This document shows positions 11,799-22,620 of a stretch of 64,000 nt of DNA, piece by piece. The notes beneath the pieces were generated by a model that saw only the letters and a list, made by a program, of their open reading frames with translations, was not told where the DNA came from and made no database searches. A program made the translations under genes and the position numbers. The first letter of the stretch is position 1. Every line of letters starts with the position of its first letter. The stretch lies in the NCBI RefSeq assembly GCF_003473485.1, contig NC_053043.1, positions 18,788,001 through 18,852,000 on the forward strand, written 5' to 3'. Source of the stretch: Medicago truncatula (lineage: Eukaryota; Streptophyta; Magnoliopsida; Fabales; Fabaceae).

Positions 11799-11885
11799 TC
11801 TTTTTTTTTTTTTTTGTGGTCGGGGTTTGAACCCTGGATCTTGCATATATTATGCATTGTCCTAACCAACTAAGCTCATGAGGAT
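11799..11885 (-). mobile_element. SINE family 1 copy with near-perfect target duplication
   Basis: On the minus strand it reads ATGAGCTTAGTTGGTTAGGA, then GATCCAGGGTTCAAACCCCG and an A tail (poly-T at 11801-11815 on the plus strand). AATTCCGAAAA at 11788-11798 and AATTCCCAAAA at 11886-11896 flank it, differing at one base. Confidence 0.65.
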
Positions 11886-11896
11886 AATTCCCAAAA

Positions 11897-12926
11897 CGTT
11901 TACATACCGTGTATATTTTTTTTTAGGAGTCAAGATATAAGTATAGGAGTGTGAGATAAAAATTTCATACTTGCATTGCTCTAGCAAATGGTCTCGTGGG
12001 CCCTAAACTCATTCAACTGGTCTCTGGACAAAGTTCTATCTTTTCCAGTTTGATTTTTTCTTTTTTTCTTTTTTTTTTCTCTATACAATATTTTAGTTTG
12101 ATGCACCATTCCTCAAATTTCTTTCTGACTTCAAAAATGTCTTTTGATATGAAGTATATATATATAGCTTTTCTACAAGCAAAAATCACTTCTTTGCGCA
12201 AGGCCACTTTTGAGCAAAATAAAGTTTGAAAAAAATCATTTCACAAAAAAACAATGTTTGAGAAAATCAACTTGATACAAAATATCCAAGTTCATTCATA
12301 GTGGCACTAGCCTCATTGTGAATTTTTTTGTTTTTTTTTGTTTATATAAGCAAATAAGAATTCATTAAAAATTATACTACAAATGGTACACTAACCCTTG
12401 CAACTTAAAAAGTATAGTACAAATGGTACACTAACCCTTGCAAATGAAGTATCCATCTTCTATGAAGGGTTGCAAAACACTCATCCAAAATTCATGTGCT
12501 AGAGAATCGGAAAATTGCTATTATCCCTTTTAAAATTGTTCATTCCTTAAAAAATATCCAACATAAATTAACTCACAGTTTTTTCAACGTGGGTTAACTC
12601 ATGCTGGACATTTTTCAGCGTGAGTTAACTCACGCAGACACTTTTAAAATTGATGAATGAGCAAATATAAATGAGAGACGAGTAATTTTCCAAGAATCGG
12701 GCATAAACCAACAAATACAACCTTACACATATGCTTGTTTCCCCATTACACCTATACCGACATTAACACTACTGAAGAATTTCTTTTCACACCCTGCACT
12801 ATAATGGTTAATGATGTTATCTCACTAGAATGACCAATTATGACTAATATAATAAGATAAAATAACATAAAAAAATTGTTTGGACAAAAGACGTAACAAA
12901 TTGTTGATACAACAATTAACAACAAT
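11897..12926. other. Intergenic DNA, no gene supported
   Basis: AT-rich spacer. A 26-base phrase (AGTACAAATGGTACACTAACC and following bases) is repeated around 12375 and 12415, and GTGAGTTAACTCACG-like inverted motifs lie near 12600-12630. I see no coding region. Confidence 0.4.
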
Positions 12927-12942
12927 AAAAGTGGGGTGGTAT

Positions 12943-13076
12943 ATCCCCGTGAGCTTAGCTCAGTTGGTAGGGATATTGCATATTATATGCAGGAACTGGG
13001 GTTCGAATCCCAGACACTCCACTTCTCCACAATTAAATTGTGTGAGCTCTAGCCACTAGGCTACTTGACCAAAAAA
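12943..13076 (+). mobile_element. SINE family 1, best-preserved copy
   Basis: It contains GTGAGCTTAGCTCAGTTGGT (A box) and GGGGTTCGAATCCCAG (B box), a tRNA-unrelated 3' part ending GGCTACTTGACC, and an A run. A perfect 16-bp target-site duplication, AAAAGTGGGGTGGTAT, lies at 12927-12942 and 13077-13092. It is a tRNA-derived retroposon, not a working tRNA gene: the acceptor ends and anticodon arm do not fold as a tRNA should. Confidence 0.85.
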
Positions 13077-13506
13077 AAAAGTGGGGTGGTATTGGGTCAA
13101 CTTTTTACCCAAAATCATTCATCTTCATCTTTTTTCTCTCTATTTCAATCTAAATAAGTGATTTTTACATAGATCACGATTTTTTTTTTTTTTTTTATGA
13201 TTTCGTCAATTGAGTGCGGCAGTGTTTTGTTCGTCGTCTTGTGCGACATTATTTGATTTTCAGTTTTGATGTGGTGTTCATTTAATTTCTATTGAAAGAT
13301 TAGGTACTCAATCAATGATTTGGTCGTCAACGTTGCAGATCTAGAGCCATGAATATTTCGACCACTTTAATTTTATCATATTATTTATAGGCATTTTGTT
13401 CTTGTATTCTATTAATTTAGTTATGAGTTTGTAATTCTTTACGTTTTTAGCAATCTGAATGAAAAACTATCGTTTTGTTTTTTAAAAGAAAATATCAATA
13501 AAAGAA

Positions 13507-14770
13507 GGGTTAATATGTCTTTACCCCCCCTCTAATTTGGGCGAGTTCCGGTTTACCCCCTTGTAAAAATAAAAGTATAGATTCCAACCCTATAATATGA
13601 TGATTCTTCACAAAACACCCCTATAATATTAAGATTCTCCACAAAACACCCCTATAATATTAAGATTCTCCACAAAACACCACTGACCCCATCCAGACGA
13701 TGATGTGGCACGCCACTGTGTAATTATTTTAATTTTAATTTTTTTTTAAAACCTGACACATGTGTAATGGACGCTGACTGTATAATTATTTTTTTTAAAA
13801 GGTACACGTGGCATTTGTGATTTAAAAAAAAAAACGAAAAAAAACATAAAAAATTAAATAAATTCTGGAAAAATTAATAAAAATGAAAAAAAATTCTGAA
13901 AAATAAAAAAAATAACGAAAAAATTAATTAAAATAAAAAATATGATTAGACAAATTAAAAAAATTCTGGAAAATTTAATAAAATAAAAAATAATCTGAAA
14001 ATTTTAATAAAAATGAAAAAGAATTTGGTAAAATGAAAAATAATGAAATAAATTTGGAAAAATTAATAAAAATTTAAAAAGTTCTAGAAAATTTAAAAAA
14101 ATAATAAAAAATCTGGAAAAAGTTAAAAATATGAGAAAAAAAATATATTTCAAAAAATTTATATTTCTGAAAAATTCAGGAATTTAATATATTTCGAAAT
14201 TCATGAATATAATAAGAAAATACATTTTATTTTTTATAAAAAAAGTTCATATTTTTATTTCGAAATTAAAAATTTGTTTTTTTTTATTTTTTATACAAAA
14301 ATAAAAATATTGGAAAATATTTCAATAATTCAAAAAAAACATAACATAAGATCATGAAGAATAGAATTAAGGGCTTGTTATTCAATAGTATAACATGACT
14401 TATATACCGGTGTCAATCAAAATCCATTGTATCTTGTTATTCATCTAGATTATATTTTCGAATAAAATAAAATTCTAGAAATAAATTTTCATAATCAAAA
14501 TAACTATATAATATTATATTTTCGATTTTTTTTATAATTTTAATTTAATTCAGAATTTTTTTATATTTTTTTGAAAACTTTGATATATATAAATTTTTTC
14601 CAGAATTTTTTATTTTTTTTAACTTATTCGAGATTTTTTTTTATTTTGGTGATTTTTTTCTTAAATTTTCTAGATTTTTTAATTTTTTTCATATTTTTTT
14701 TATTAAATTTTCTATATTTTTTCATAATTGTTTTTTCATTTTAATTATTAAAATACATATTAACCCATAA
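13507..14770. repeat. AT-rich inverted-repeat element
   Basis: GGGTTAATATGT near 13507 recurs inverted as ACATATTAACCC near 14756. The left half has many GAAAAATTAATAAAAATG-like units, and the right half has the complementary TTTTCCAGAATTTTTTATTT pattern. Overall it looks like a large foldback transposon whose arms have diverged by simple-sequence turnover. No coding region. Confidence 0.4.
13588..13680 (+). repeat. Three tandem 31-bp units
   Basis: Units at 13588-13618, 13619-13649 and 13650-13680. Each begins CCCTATAATAT and ends CACAAAACAC. Units 2 and 3 are identical; unit 1 differs at a few bases (GATGATTCTTC for TAAGATTCTCC). The units are adjacent with no spacers, so this is a small tandem repeat and not a CRISPR array. 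Confidence 0.9.
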
Positions 14771-14827
14771 AAGAATCCCTAGTATTGGAGACTCGCTTGT
14801 ATTTCATTCACAGTGCATTACTTACTA

Positions 14828-17800
14828 TTTTCTTTTTGAACAAGCTAAAATGATATATAAACAATTGTGATTTACCCCGCACAAGGCGTGCAAAAGGCCA
14901 ACCACACAAGAGTATTTACAACCTCAAGGTGCAGTCATGAAGGAAGCACCACCAAAAGCAGAGAAAAAATTACAAGTGGACACCCATACAAAGAAGCGGG
15001 TTTTTCCACCAATCATGATAAGTGTAAATAAAAGTCACATGTTTTGATTTCAGCCATAAAAAAGAGTTTAGTTTAACCTTTTCGATGAGGATAGAAGGAT
15101 CGGAAGCAGTGTTTTGGAATACACGGTAATTCATCTCTTTTCAAATCACCCAAATAGAGGCAAACCAAATAGTTGTGAAGAACGAATGAGTATATCTAGG
15201 CATGCCCGCCATGTATGTAAATAGAACAAAATGTTGTCGAAGATCACCAAAAGAAACCGAAGAGATACCTAACTAATGCCACACATGAGACCAAAGAGAA
15301 CTGAAAATTTCACATCCTAAAATAAGATGTGTTGCCGTTTCCGCTTTCCCGCAACCTGACACACATGTCGCATCATCTTGATGAATGACACGCCGCTGCA
15401 CCAAGCTGTCTTTTGTTGGAATTCTATTGCGAAGAAGGCGCCACAGAAACAAAGACACCTTTGAAGGAATGTTTTTATGCCAAATGTCGTCAACAAGATT
15501 CCCATCCGCTAACTCCCCGTAATTAGTTAGGAAGCGGTATGCTTGCCGCACCGAATAGCCATGAACAGGGTCTAACGACCACCTCCAAACATCGTGAACA
15601 TTATCCTGCAAAACAATGTTATGTAATAAAACAGAACACTCCCTCCTCCTCCCAAGCTAATAAACGCCTACGCCACAACCCCTCCTCCTCACCATCTGCC
15701 CCTAACCTCCTCCTCATGTCCTCCACCGAGCACTCTTTATTCAAGGCCAAATCAAAAGGGCGGGGAAATTTGAATTTTAGAGGAATTTCCCCCACCCAAA
15801 TGTCATGCCAGAATAAAGCATCCTTGCCATCCCCAACCACCCTACGAGTGTTATTTTCAAACCAACTTCCTACCCCCTCACCAATCCCCTCGCGAATCCT
15901 ACATAAGGACCACCACCAAGCCGAGCAATGGCTGCCACCCTCCTTCAGCCTCCCTCCCTCCTCCCTGTAACGAGCTTTCAAGACGACAACCCTTCCTTAT
16001 CAACCAACATCCTCCAACACCACTTTCCTAACAAAGCTACATTAAAAGAACCCACCCTCCTAACCCCCAACCCTCCTTTCTCCTTTGGAGTACATATTCA
16101 CTCCCGATTTATCCAAGCTATTTTTCTATTATCCTCACTTCCCCCCCCCCCCCCCCCCCCCTCCCAAAAAAAAAAAAAATTGTTTTTTAAAAATAGACTC
16201 AATAGAAGAAATTATATCTGCAGGGGCTTCGAAAAAGGAAAGAAAATAAACTGGCAAAGAGGATAAAACAGATTTCAGAAGTACCAGCCGACTGCCAAAA
16301 GAAAGAAACTTATGGTTCCACGACGACAGGCGAGAGACAATTCGATCAACAACAGGTTTCCAGAAAGCGATTTTCCTAGAGTCGCCTCCGGTAGGCAGGC
16401 CCAAATACACAAAAGGCATGGTCCCCTTCCGACAATTCATCACCACCGCCGCTTCCGACAACCAAGAATCAGAAATGTTTACCTCCGTCAACATACTTTT
16501 GTTAAAATTAACCTTCAAGCCCGAGATTTCCTGGAACAATATCAAAACCGCACACATAGTATGCACATTCTGCCAACTTTTTTCGCCAAGAAAAAGAGTG
16601 TTATCTGCAAACTAAAGGTGAGTTAGGCGCATATCACCAGCCTGACCAACTTCGTACCCACTAAATAGTTGCACCCCAACAACCGCAAACATTAGCACGT
16701 TGAACCCTTCCGCTGCCAATAAAAATAAAAATGGTGACAAAGGGTCACCTTGTCGAAGACCCCGTTCAATAGGAAACTCATTTGTTGGGCACTCATTAAC
16801 AAACACCGACGCCGTTGCCGTTCCAACACATTCAAATATCCACTTTCGCCAAAGAGTTGGGATGTTCATATTAACCATAACGGAGTCTAGATACCTTAAG
16901 TCCACCGAGTCATATGCTTTTTCAAAATCGACTTTAAACAAAATCATCTCCTTATGCATATAGCTTGCTTCATCTACAATTTCGTTAGCTATTAAAATTC
17001 CGTATAGAATTTGCTTCCCTTTTACAAAAGCTGATTGAGATTCAGAAACAACACTTCCCACAACTAGACATAAGTCTATTAGCAAGAACATTAGCAAGGA
17101 CCTTGTATAAACACCCGACCAAAGAGATAGACCGAAAATCATTGAGACGCTGCAGACTATTCACTTTTGGAATTAAAGCTATAAAAGTTGAATTTAGACC
17201 TTTTGTTAGCTTTCCGTTTCGATGAAATTCCACCATAAATCTGAAAAAATCATCCTGTAAAATATCCCAAAAATTCTTTGATAAAGCCAAAACTGACACC
17301 GTCTGGACCCGTGCTCTTAAAGCTATCACAATCCCAAACTGCTTGTTTTACTTCCGCAAGTGAAAAAAGTTTCGTTAAATTTCCAGCCTCTACATGAGAT
17401 AATTTTCGGAAATTAAAACCCTGAATTTCTGGTCGGATTACATCAAGAGACTTAAAATGAGTTGAAAAATGATTGAAGATGGCCTCCCGAATATTATGCA
17501 CCCCTTCCACGTTAACACCGTCAACATCTACCATATTAATTGTGTTTTGACGTCGTCGATTGGACATGCAACCATGAAATTTTTTAGAATTAGCATCCCC
17601 CTCCCGCAACCAGTGCATTCGCGATTTTTGCCAATTGATACTATTCTGAATTCGAGCCATTGAATGCAAATTTACTGTTAAGTCATGAAGCTCCATAACC
17701 TCAACATCTGATAGCACTGACATCTCACATTTTTTCGTCTAATAATGCAATTTTATTCTTTACCACCGACATCTTACCATCCAAATTTTGACAATGTTGA

Positions 17801-19141
17801 TAATGCCACTCCTTCAGACTAGCTTTTATCATTTCCAACTTATTTTTTTAACACAAAACCACCCCATCCTTGACAATTAAAAGCACTCCAAGTAGATCGT
17901 ACAAAATCTGCATAACCAGGATAATCTGACCAACATTTAAGCATATGAAGCGGCCGAGGGCCCCAATTAGCATCATTTACATATAACATCACGGGAACAT
18001 GATCAGACAGACCCCTCTGGTAAGCGACCTGAACACAATTAGGCCACCGCTCACACCACTTATTTGACAACAAGAACCGATCCAATCTACTCATAGACAC
18101 TATATCACCTCGGTACCAAGTGAATAACCGACCACAAATAGGCATATCAATCAACAAAGTGTCATGAAGAAAATTGTTAAACAAATCCGCATCCCTTTGT
18201 CTGAACACCGTGCCGCGTCCTTTCCTCTCATCTACAATTCGAACGGCATTAAAATCCCCGCACACGCATAAACAATAGTCATTAAAGTTAAGAACCAGAG
18301 AATGCAACCGTTCCCACAACTCCTTTTTTGCCACCGAGTCACAAGGTGCATACACGTTAAAAATAACAACATCTTCATTAGTAATTATAAGCTTGCCCTT
18401 GATAACCAAAACATGATCGAAACTCATATAATACAAAAATATTAATGCGTGAAGCATCCCACACAGTAGCCAAACCACCAGAAGCCCCGAGGGACGGTTG
18501 ATAAGAATATCCGAACGGAGTATCTCCCCACACAGATTTAACCATAAAGTCATTCAAAACAACCATTTTAATCTCTTGTAAACATAACACCAAAGGATTT
18601 TTTTCATGAACTAACTTCCGAACCTCCACCCGCTTCTCACCACGTCCTAACCCCATCACATTATATGATATTATATTACCACCACCCTCCACCCCTGCTC
18701 TCACGCTCACCCCCACCCTCAACACACACCCTCCTCGGCCTCCTTCCCCTCAACACTCCGACAACCTGTTGCAACAACACTTGCTACTCTCCATTCTCTC
18801 CTCCCCTCCCTCGAAAGTAAGTTAAAACTGTTCAGAGTGTCACAATTAAACTCCACCCCCACAACCTTTCCTAGTTCCTTAACATCCACCCCCGCTGCCC
18901 CCGCTTTACCGTGTAACTGTATCCAATGCTCCCAATCATTGTTAACGGAAGAAATAGATTGTTTAGAAGAATCTGAAGTTGAAACATCAGCTGCCTTGGA
19001 TATATTGTTAACAGAACATTCCTTCATTTTGCGCTTCTGTTTCTTCATAATATGTAAAATATGTTTCCGGTCCTTATCCAACATCCGCGCAATTCTTTTC
19101 ATAAATCCAACCGACCTATGCACGTAACCCTTCTTTTTATT
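14828..19141 (-). mobile_element. 5'-truncated, inactive L1-type LINE retrotransposon
   Basis: The minus strand encodes, in order, the parts of a plant LINE ORF2. First comes a linker (WEHWIQLHGKAG, 19141-18719). Then an APE-type endonuclease (18725-17840: ISYNVMGLG, LCLQEIK, GASGGLATVWD, CGDFNAV, SRLDRFL, LSDHVPV). Then reverse transcriptase (17723-16135: NFRKLSHVEAGN, KSTGPDGVSFGFIKE, FKVDFEKAYDSVD, ERGLRQGDPLSPFLF). Last is a zinc-binding tail (15611-15273: SKVSLFLWRLLRNRIPTK, CVSGCGKAETATHL). The frame is broken repeatedly. The catalytic FADD reads FADN at 16600-16611, directly after a TAG stop (16612-16614). CATTACTTACTA (14816-14827) and CATTATTTACTA (19142-19153) look like an 11/12 target-site duplication, which sets the ends. 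It is therefore a dead, 5'-truncated insertion. Protein pieces are listed together because none is a functional gene. Confidence 0.88.
16141..16161 (+). repeat. C21 homopolymer inside the LINE
   Basis: Twenty-one consecutive C, followed by TCCC and then 13 A. On the LINE's coding strand this is a G tract that gives a run of glycine codons where the reverse transcriptase thumb region should continue. Such long G/C runs are rare in AT-rich plant DNA and can also be assembly artefacts. Confidence 0.9.
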
Positions 19142-19149
19142 CATTATTT

Positions 19150-19256
19150 ACTATGTACTATATCTAGTTTTGAATATAAATCAAAATCATAATGTATTTA
19201 TTCAATTCAACTATGTACTATATCTAGTTTTGAATATAAATCAAAATCATAATGTA
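19150..19256 (+). repeat. 60-bp tandem duplication at the LINE 5' junction
   Basis: The 47 bases at 19150-19196, starting ACTATGTACTATATCTAG, recur exactly at 19210-19256, a period of 60. The first copy overlaps the last bases of the probable LINE target-site duplication. Confidence 0.9.
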
Positions 19257-19700
19257 ATTTATTCAAATTAATTTGAATGAGATATATTTTTGACTTTTGT
19301 TTATATTTAAGTTTGGATGAATATATCACTATATTACTTTCAATTATATTATTTATTGTTTAATATCAAATTGAATAATAAAAACTTATGATATCATGTT
19401 AGGATATGCGCGCTAAAATACAAATTGGAATTGTATAGGATATATTATTGCATTGAAATTATACTAGAAAAACAAATTATTGCTTTGAATGATCGAACAC
19501 ATAAGAAGATAGTTGTCTAATCTAAATTATGCTGATGAATTTGGAAAAATGATTAGGAATTAGGCCATATGTATTTGTCATCTTCGGATAACAGTCAGCG
19601 CCACAGAGCGGTGTTGACTTGTCCATGGTATTTATGGTTGTAACAATACATTGTTTATGTTACATATTTTTTTTAAGGGCATCAGTCAAGGAGATTAATA

Positions 19701-20006
19701 TATAAATAGGTTAATAGGTCTTTATCCCCTGTAATATAGGTCATTTTTGGTTTTCTCTTCTGTAAAATAATTTTTTTGATTTACCCTCGTGTAATTATTT
19801 TTTGTTTTGATTTACCCTTCTAATAGGTCAAACAAAAACGAAAAATTCTTAAAAAAAAAGTAAAATTGGTTTTTGTTTGGCCTATTACGGGGTAAATCAA
19901 AACAAAAAAAAAAATTACAGGGGTAAATAAAAAAAAACAAAATTACAGGAGGGGAAATCGGAAATGACCTATATTACAAGGGGGTAAAGACCTATTAACC
20001 CTATAT
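19701..20006. mobile_element. Foldback MITE (GGTTAATAGGTCTTTA ends)
   Basis: Nearly the whole length is an inverted repeat. Left: AGGTTAATAGGTCTTTATCC and GTAATATAGGTCATTT. Right, inverted: AAATGACCTATATTACAAGG and GGTAAAGACCTATTAACCCT. The arms are T-rich then A-rich. No coding region. Confidence 0.75.
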
Positions 20007-20175
20007 AAATTTAGCATTGGAAATTGATGAAAAGTAAAATATTCTACTTTATAAAAGTTAAAATGTTATTGTTTTTAATAAAAGAATTCTCTTAACACGA
20101 CCTTTTTCTGTTTTTGTAACGATGGATTTGTTTCTAATGAAAGAGGAAAATGATTCTTTATATTTAAGAATGGAA

Positions 20176-20252
20176 AGTACAGATATGACTTTGTTAGGGA
20201 TGTTTTTGTTTTTTTATATTTTCAGATGGGTTGGGAGTATCAGTGAAGAAAG
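20176..20252 (+). pseudogene. Small relic of the retroelement protein seen at 62487-63310
   Basis: AAGTACAGATATGACTTTGT, TAGGGATG and then TTCAGATGGGTTGGGAGTAT align with 62809-62881 (AAGTACATACACGACTTTGT and so on). It is the equivalent of about 25 codons around the YxHDFVRD motif. There is no reading frame beyond that. Confidence 0.5.
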
Positions 20253-20279
20253 ACACAAAACAATTATACAGGTTCCTTC

Positions 20280-21432
20280 CACAAACCGAAAGTAGTCATG
20301 TCCCCCTTGCACTTCCAAGGAGAGTTCACTAAAAATGTAATATCTGATTACAATTGCTCACTGCTAAAACTAGCAAGAGACTTCAAACTACTCAAGCACA
20401 ACTGCAAGAGATTTCTTGTGCTCAAGAACTAAATCAAGAGACTTCCTATGCTCAAGCATAACTGCAAGAGACTTCTATTCAAACAGAATTACAAAGAAAT
20501 TTGTTTGAGGTTGAACACTTGATATACAATCAGTGGTGTTCACAATACAAATCAGATACAGACTCTTAAGACTCTAGAATTTCTAAGATATGAAAGTTGT
20601 TAAGAAATTCTAAGTGAACTTTTATGTGAAACAATTTCAATAGAGTTTTGGCGCTTGTAAATTGTTGTATGAGTCTTGCAATTCTTGAGGTCTTCACTCC
20701 TTTATATAGAGGTGTGAAAGAGACGTTGTTGATTGCTAGCACATAAAAAAGAGTCATTTGAAGTTTGATCAAATCATCAATGATTTGTTGTCTGATTTAG
20801 TTATTGTCTTATGAAGGAGCAATTTCAAATCCATTCCAAGTATGGAGGAATACAAGTGTAGGCACAACTGTTGTTCTTGTACTATTGCATACACAAAATA
20901 GAGTAGTGGAGATAGTTGTTGCATACTTCGTACAATTGTCCTTTTCCAACGTTCTCCAAAGAGTAAGCATCTAATGCCTTCAAATTCTTTTGAATTAGCC
21001 GTTACTTCATGCTTCTAGTCTTCTGTAATGATAGACGTGATTAAAACATTTGAACAACCTTTGAAGCTTCAATTCTTTCAGCTTCTGATGATCTTCAACT
21101 CCTGATGATCTTTAGAACCTCTGATGATATCAGCTTCTGGTGAGCTAGCTTCTGATGGGAGTGCCTCTGATGACGCAAGCTTCTTCAGAGCTTCTTGTCT
21201 TCAGAACCTCTTGTCATCAAAACCTCTTTTCTTCAGACGCTTCAAGCTTCCTTCTTGTTGATTCCATTGCTCTAACTTGTTCTTGTAGAACCTATGCTTT
21301 AAAGAGACACTAAATGTTTGTCTATGGTTCTGCACACATGAATAAATATTAGCACATCCAATTGACAATTTTTAATACCTTGTTATCATCAAAACTCAAA
21401 GGGTAATGTTAAACACATTTTGTTTCAACAAT
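20280..21432. repeat. Probable LTR-retrotransposon LTR fragment
   Basis: Non-coding stretch with tandem variants of CAAGAGACTTC around 20370-20480 and of CTTCTGATGATCTTC around 21075-21235. It ends GGTAATGTTAAACACATTTTGTTTCAACA. From memory this composition is typical of LTRs of legume copia-type elements. No primer-binding site or gag was found beside it, so it may be a solo or partial LTR. Confidence 0.35.
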
Positions 21433-21439
21433 AATGTGT

Positions 21440-21885
21440 TTCATGTTTGAGTCATGCGAAGTCATTTGCAACTTTTGATGTGAACAAATTATTGAGGTTG
21501 GATGAGTTTTATCCAAATGATTTTTTAGAAGTGTTAGAAGTGGGGTTGCGCCATCAACTTCGAAATTATGTTATAAATGTTCAATCTAACCCAAAATTTG
21601 AGTTGCAAGAGTTTTTAGATCCTTGTTCAAAACTAGTAGAAACAAATAAGTGAAACATATTTGATATGGTTTATAAGCTTTTGAAGTTGGCTTTGCTCTT
21701 GCCTATAGCAACTACATGTGTTGAACGTATTTTTTCAACTATGAAAGTTGTGAAGAATCAATTGTGTAACACAATTAGTGATTAGTGGATAAATGACCGT
21801 CTTGTAACTTATTTAGAAAGAGATGTTCTTTTAACAATTAGCAATGTTTTTATTTTTGCTCATTTTTAACAAATGGATAGGAGAC
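21440..21885 (+). pseudogene. hAT transposase C-terminal relic
   Basis: Conceptual translation gives FATFDVNKLLRLDEFYPNDF in one open stretch (21447-21653). After a stop it continues with LALLLPIATTCVERIFSTMK, VVKNQLCNTISD, another stop, and WINDRLVTYLERDV. This is the hAT dimerisation region (the LLPVATASVERIFSxMK pattern of ZMYM/TTF-type transposases). In-frame stops and lack of the upstream catalytic domain mark a relic. Confidence 0.7.
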
Positions 21886-22004
21886 AATTTTCATTGTAAT
21901 TGCATCAAACAATGTTATTTTTAATATAGTTTGCATTATTGTTTCTTTGAAATTTTAGCCACACGTATATCAAATGTCTAAATCTACCCCTGGCTAGAAC
22001 CCAC

Positions 22005-22620
22005 TTGCCTCATGATACTTATTATGCTAAATCTCATCTCATATACATAAGAACATTCATACAAAAGGGTATGCCTCAATTATCAAACTCATTTCCATTA
22101 TCATTGAACAATAACTATCTTCTAAGTACAATTAACCTAGCTTTCATATTTTCATCACTTTATTATTTCTACAATTCATTAAAATACATCAACCATTCTA
22201 TTGATGGTAATATCACATGGGCACATTTTGTTCATGACTTTACAGTGGATTGTTTAGTGGATACTAATTCTAAAAGTTGGAATGGTGATTTAGTGAAACA
22301 CGTTTTTAGTAAGGACATAGCTACTTCTATTTTTAGTGAGAAAAATGGTTTGTCTATATGACAAGTTGGTTCCTAATGACAACCTATCCCTAACAAATAT
22401 TTTTGTTTCTAATGTCTCTAGCCTGGTTGAAAGTTAAAAAGGTTATTTTTAAGTTTGACATAGATAGGTGGTGTTCAAGTCCCTTTCAATATTTAGGCAT
22501 CGCTTAATGGTTTGTTTTTGGTTGCTTGTCTGACTCTTTGTATTTGCAGTAATTCTTTTGGCACATCTTGTGCTAGACGAGTTGCTTTTGATGGTTAATA
22601 TATATTCCATTTTTTATTGT
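22005..22620 (+). other. Possible LINE-derived relic
   Basis: An open stretch to 22361 ends with DCLVDTNSKSWNGDLVKHVF, which resembles the LxDxxTxxWxxxLVxxLF segment near the C-terminal region of plant LINE polyproteins. The rest is not recognisable. Downstream to 22620 has no clear coding sequence. Weak evidence. Confidence 0.25.

Noticed and set aside
12949..13022. Possible tRNA gene (A and B boxes present)
   Set aside because: The ends do not pair as an acceptor stem, there is a LINE-like tail with A run, and a perfect target-site duplication flanks it. It is a SINE.
13588..13680. Possible CRISPR-like array (three 31-bp repeats)
   Set aside because: The repeats are directly adjacent with no spacers, and the context is plant nuclear DNA.
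15539..16266. Plus-strand open frames with proline-rich translations
   Set aside because: They are antisense to the LINE reverse transcriptase tail and have biased composition from its complement.
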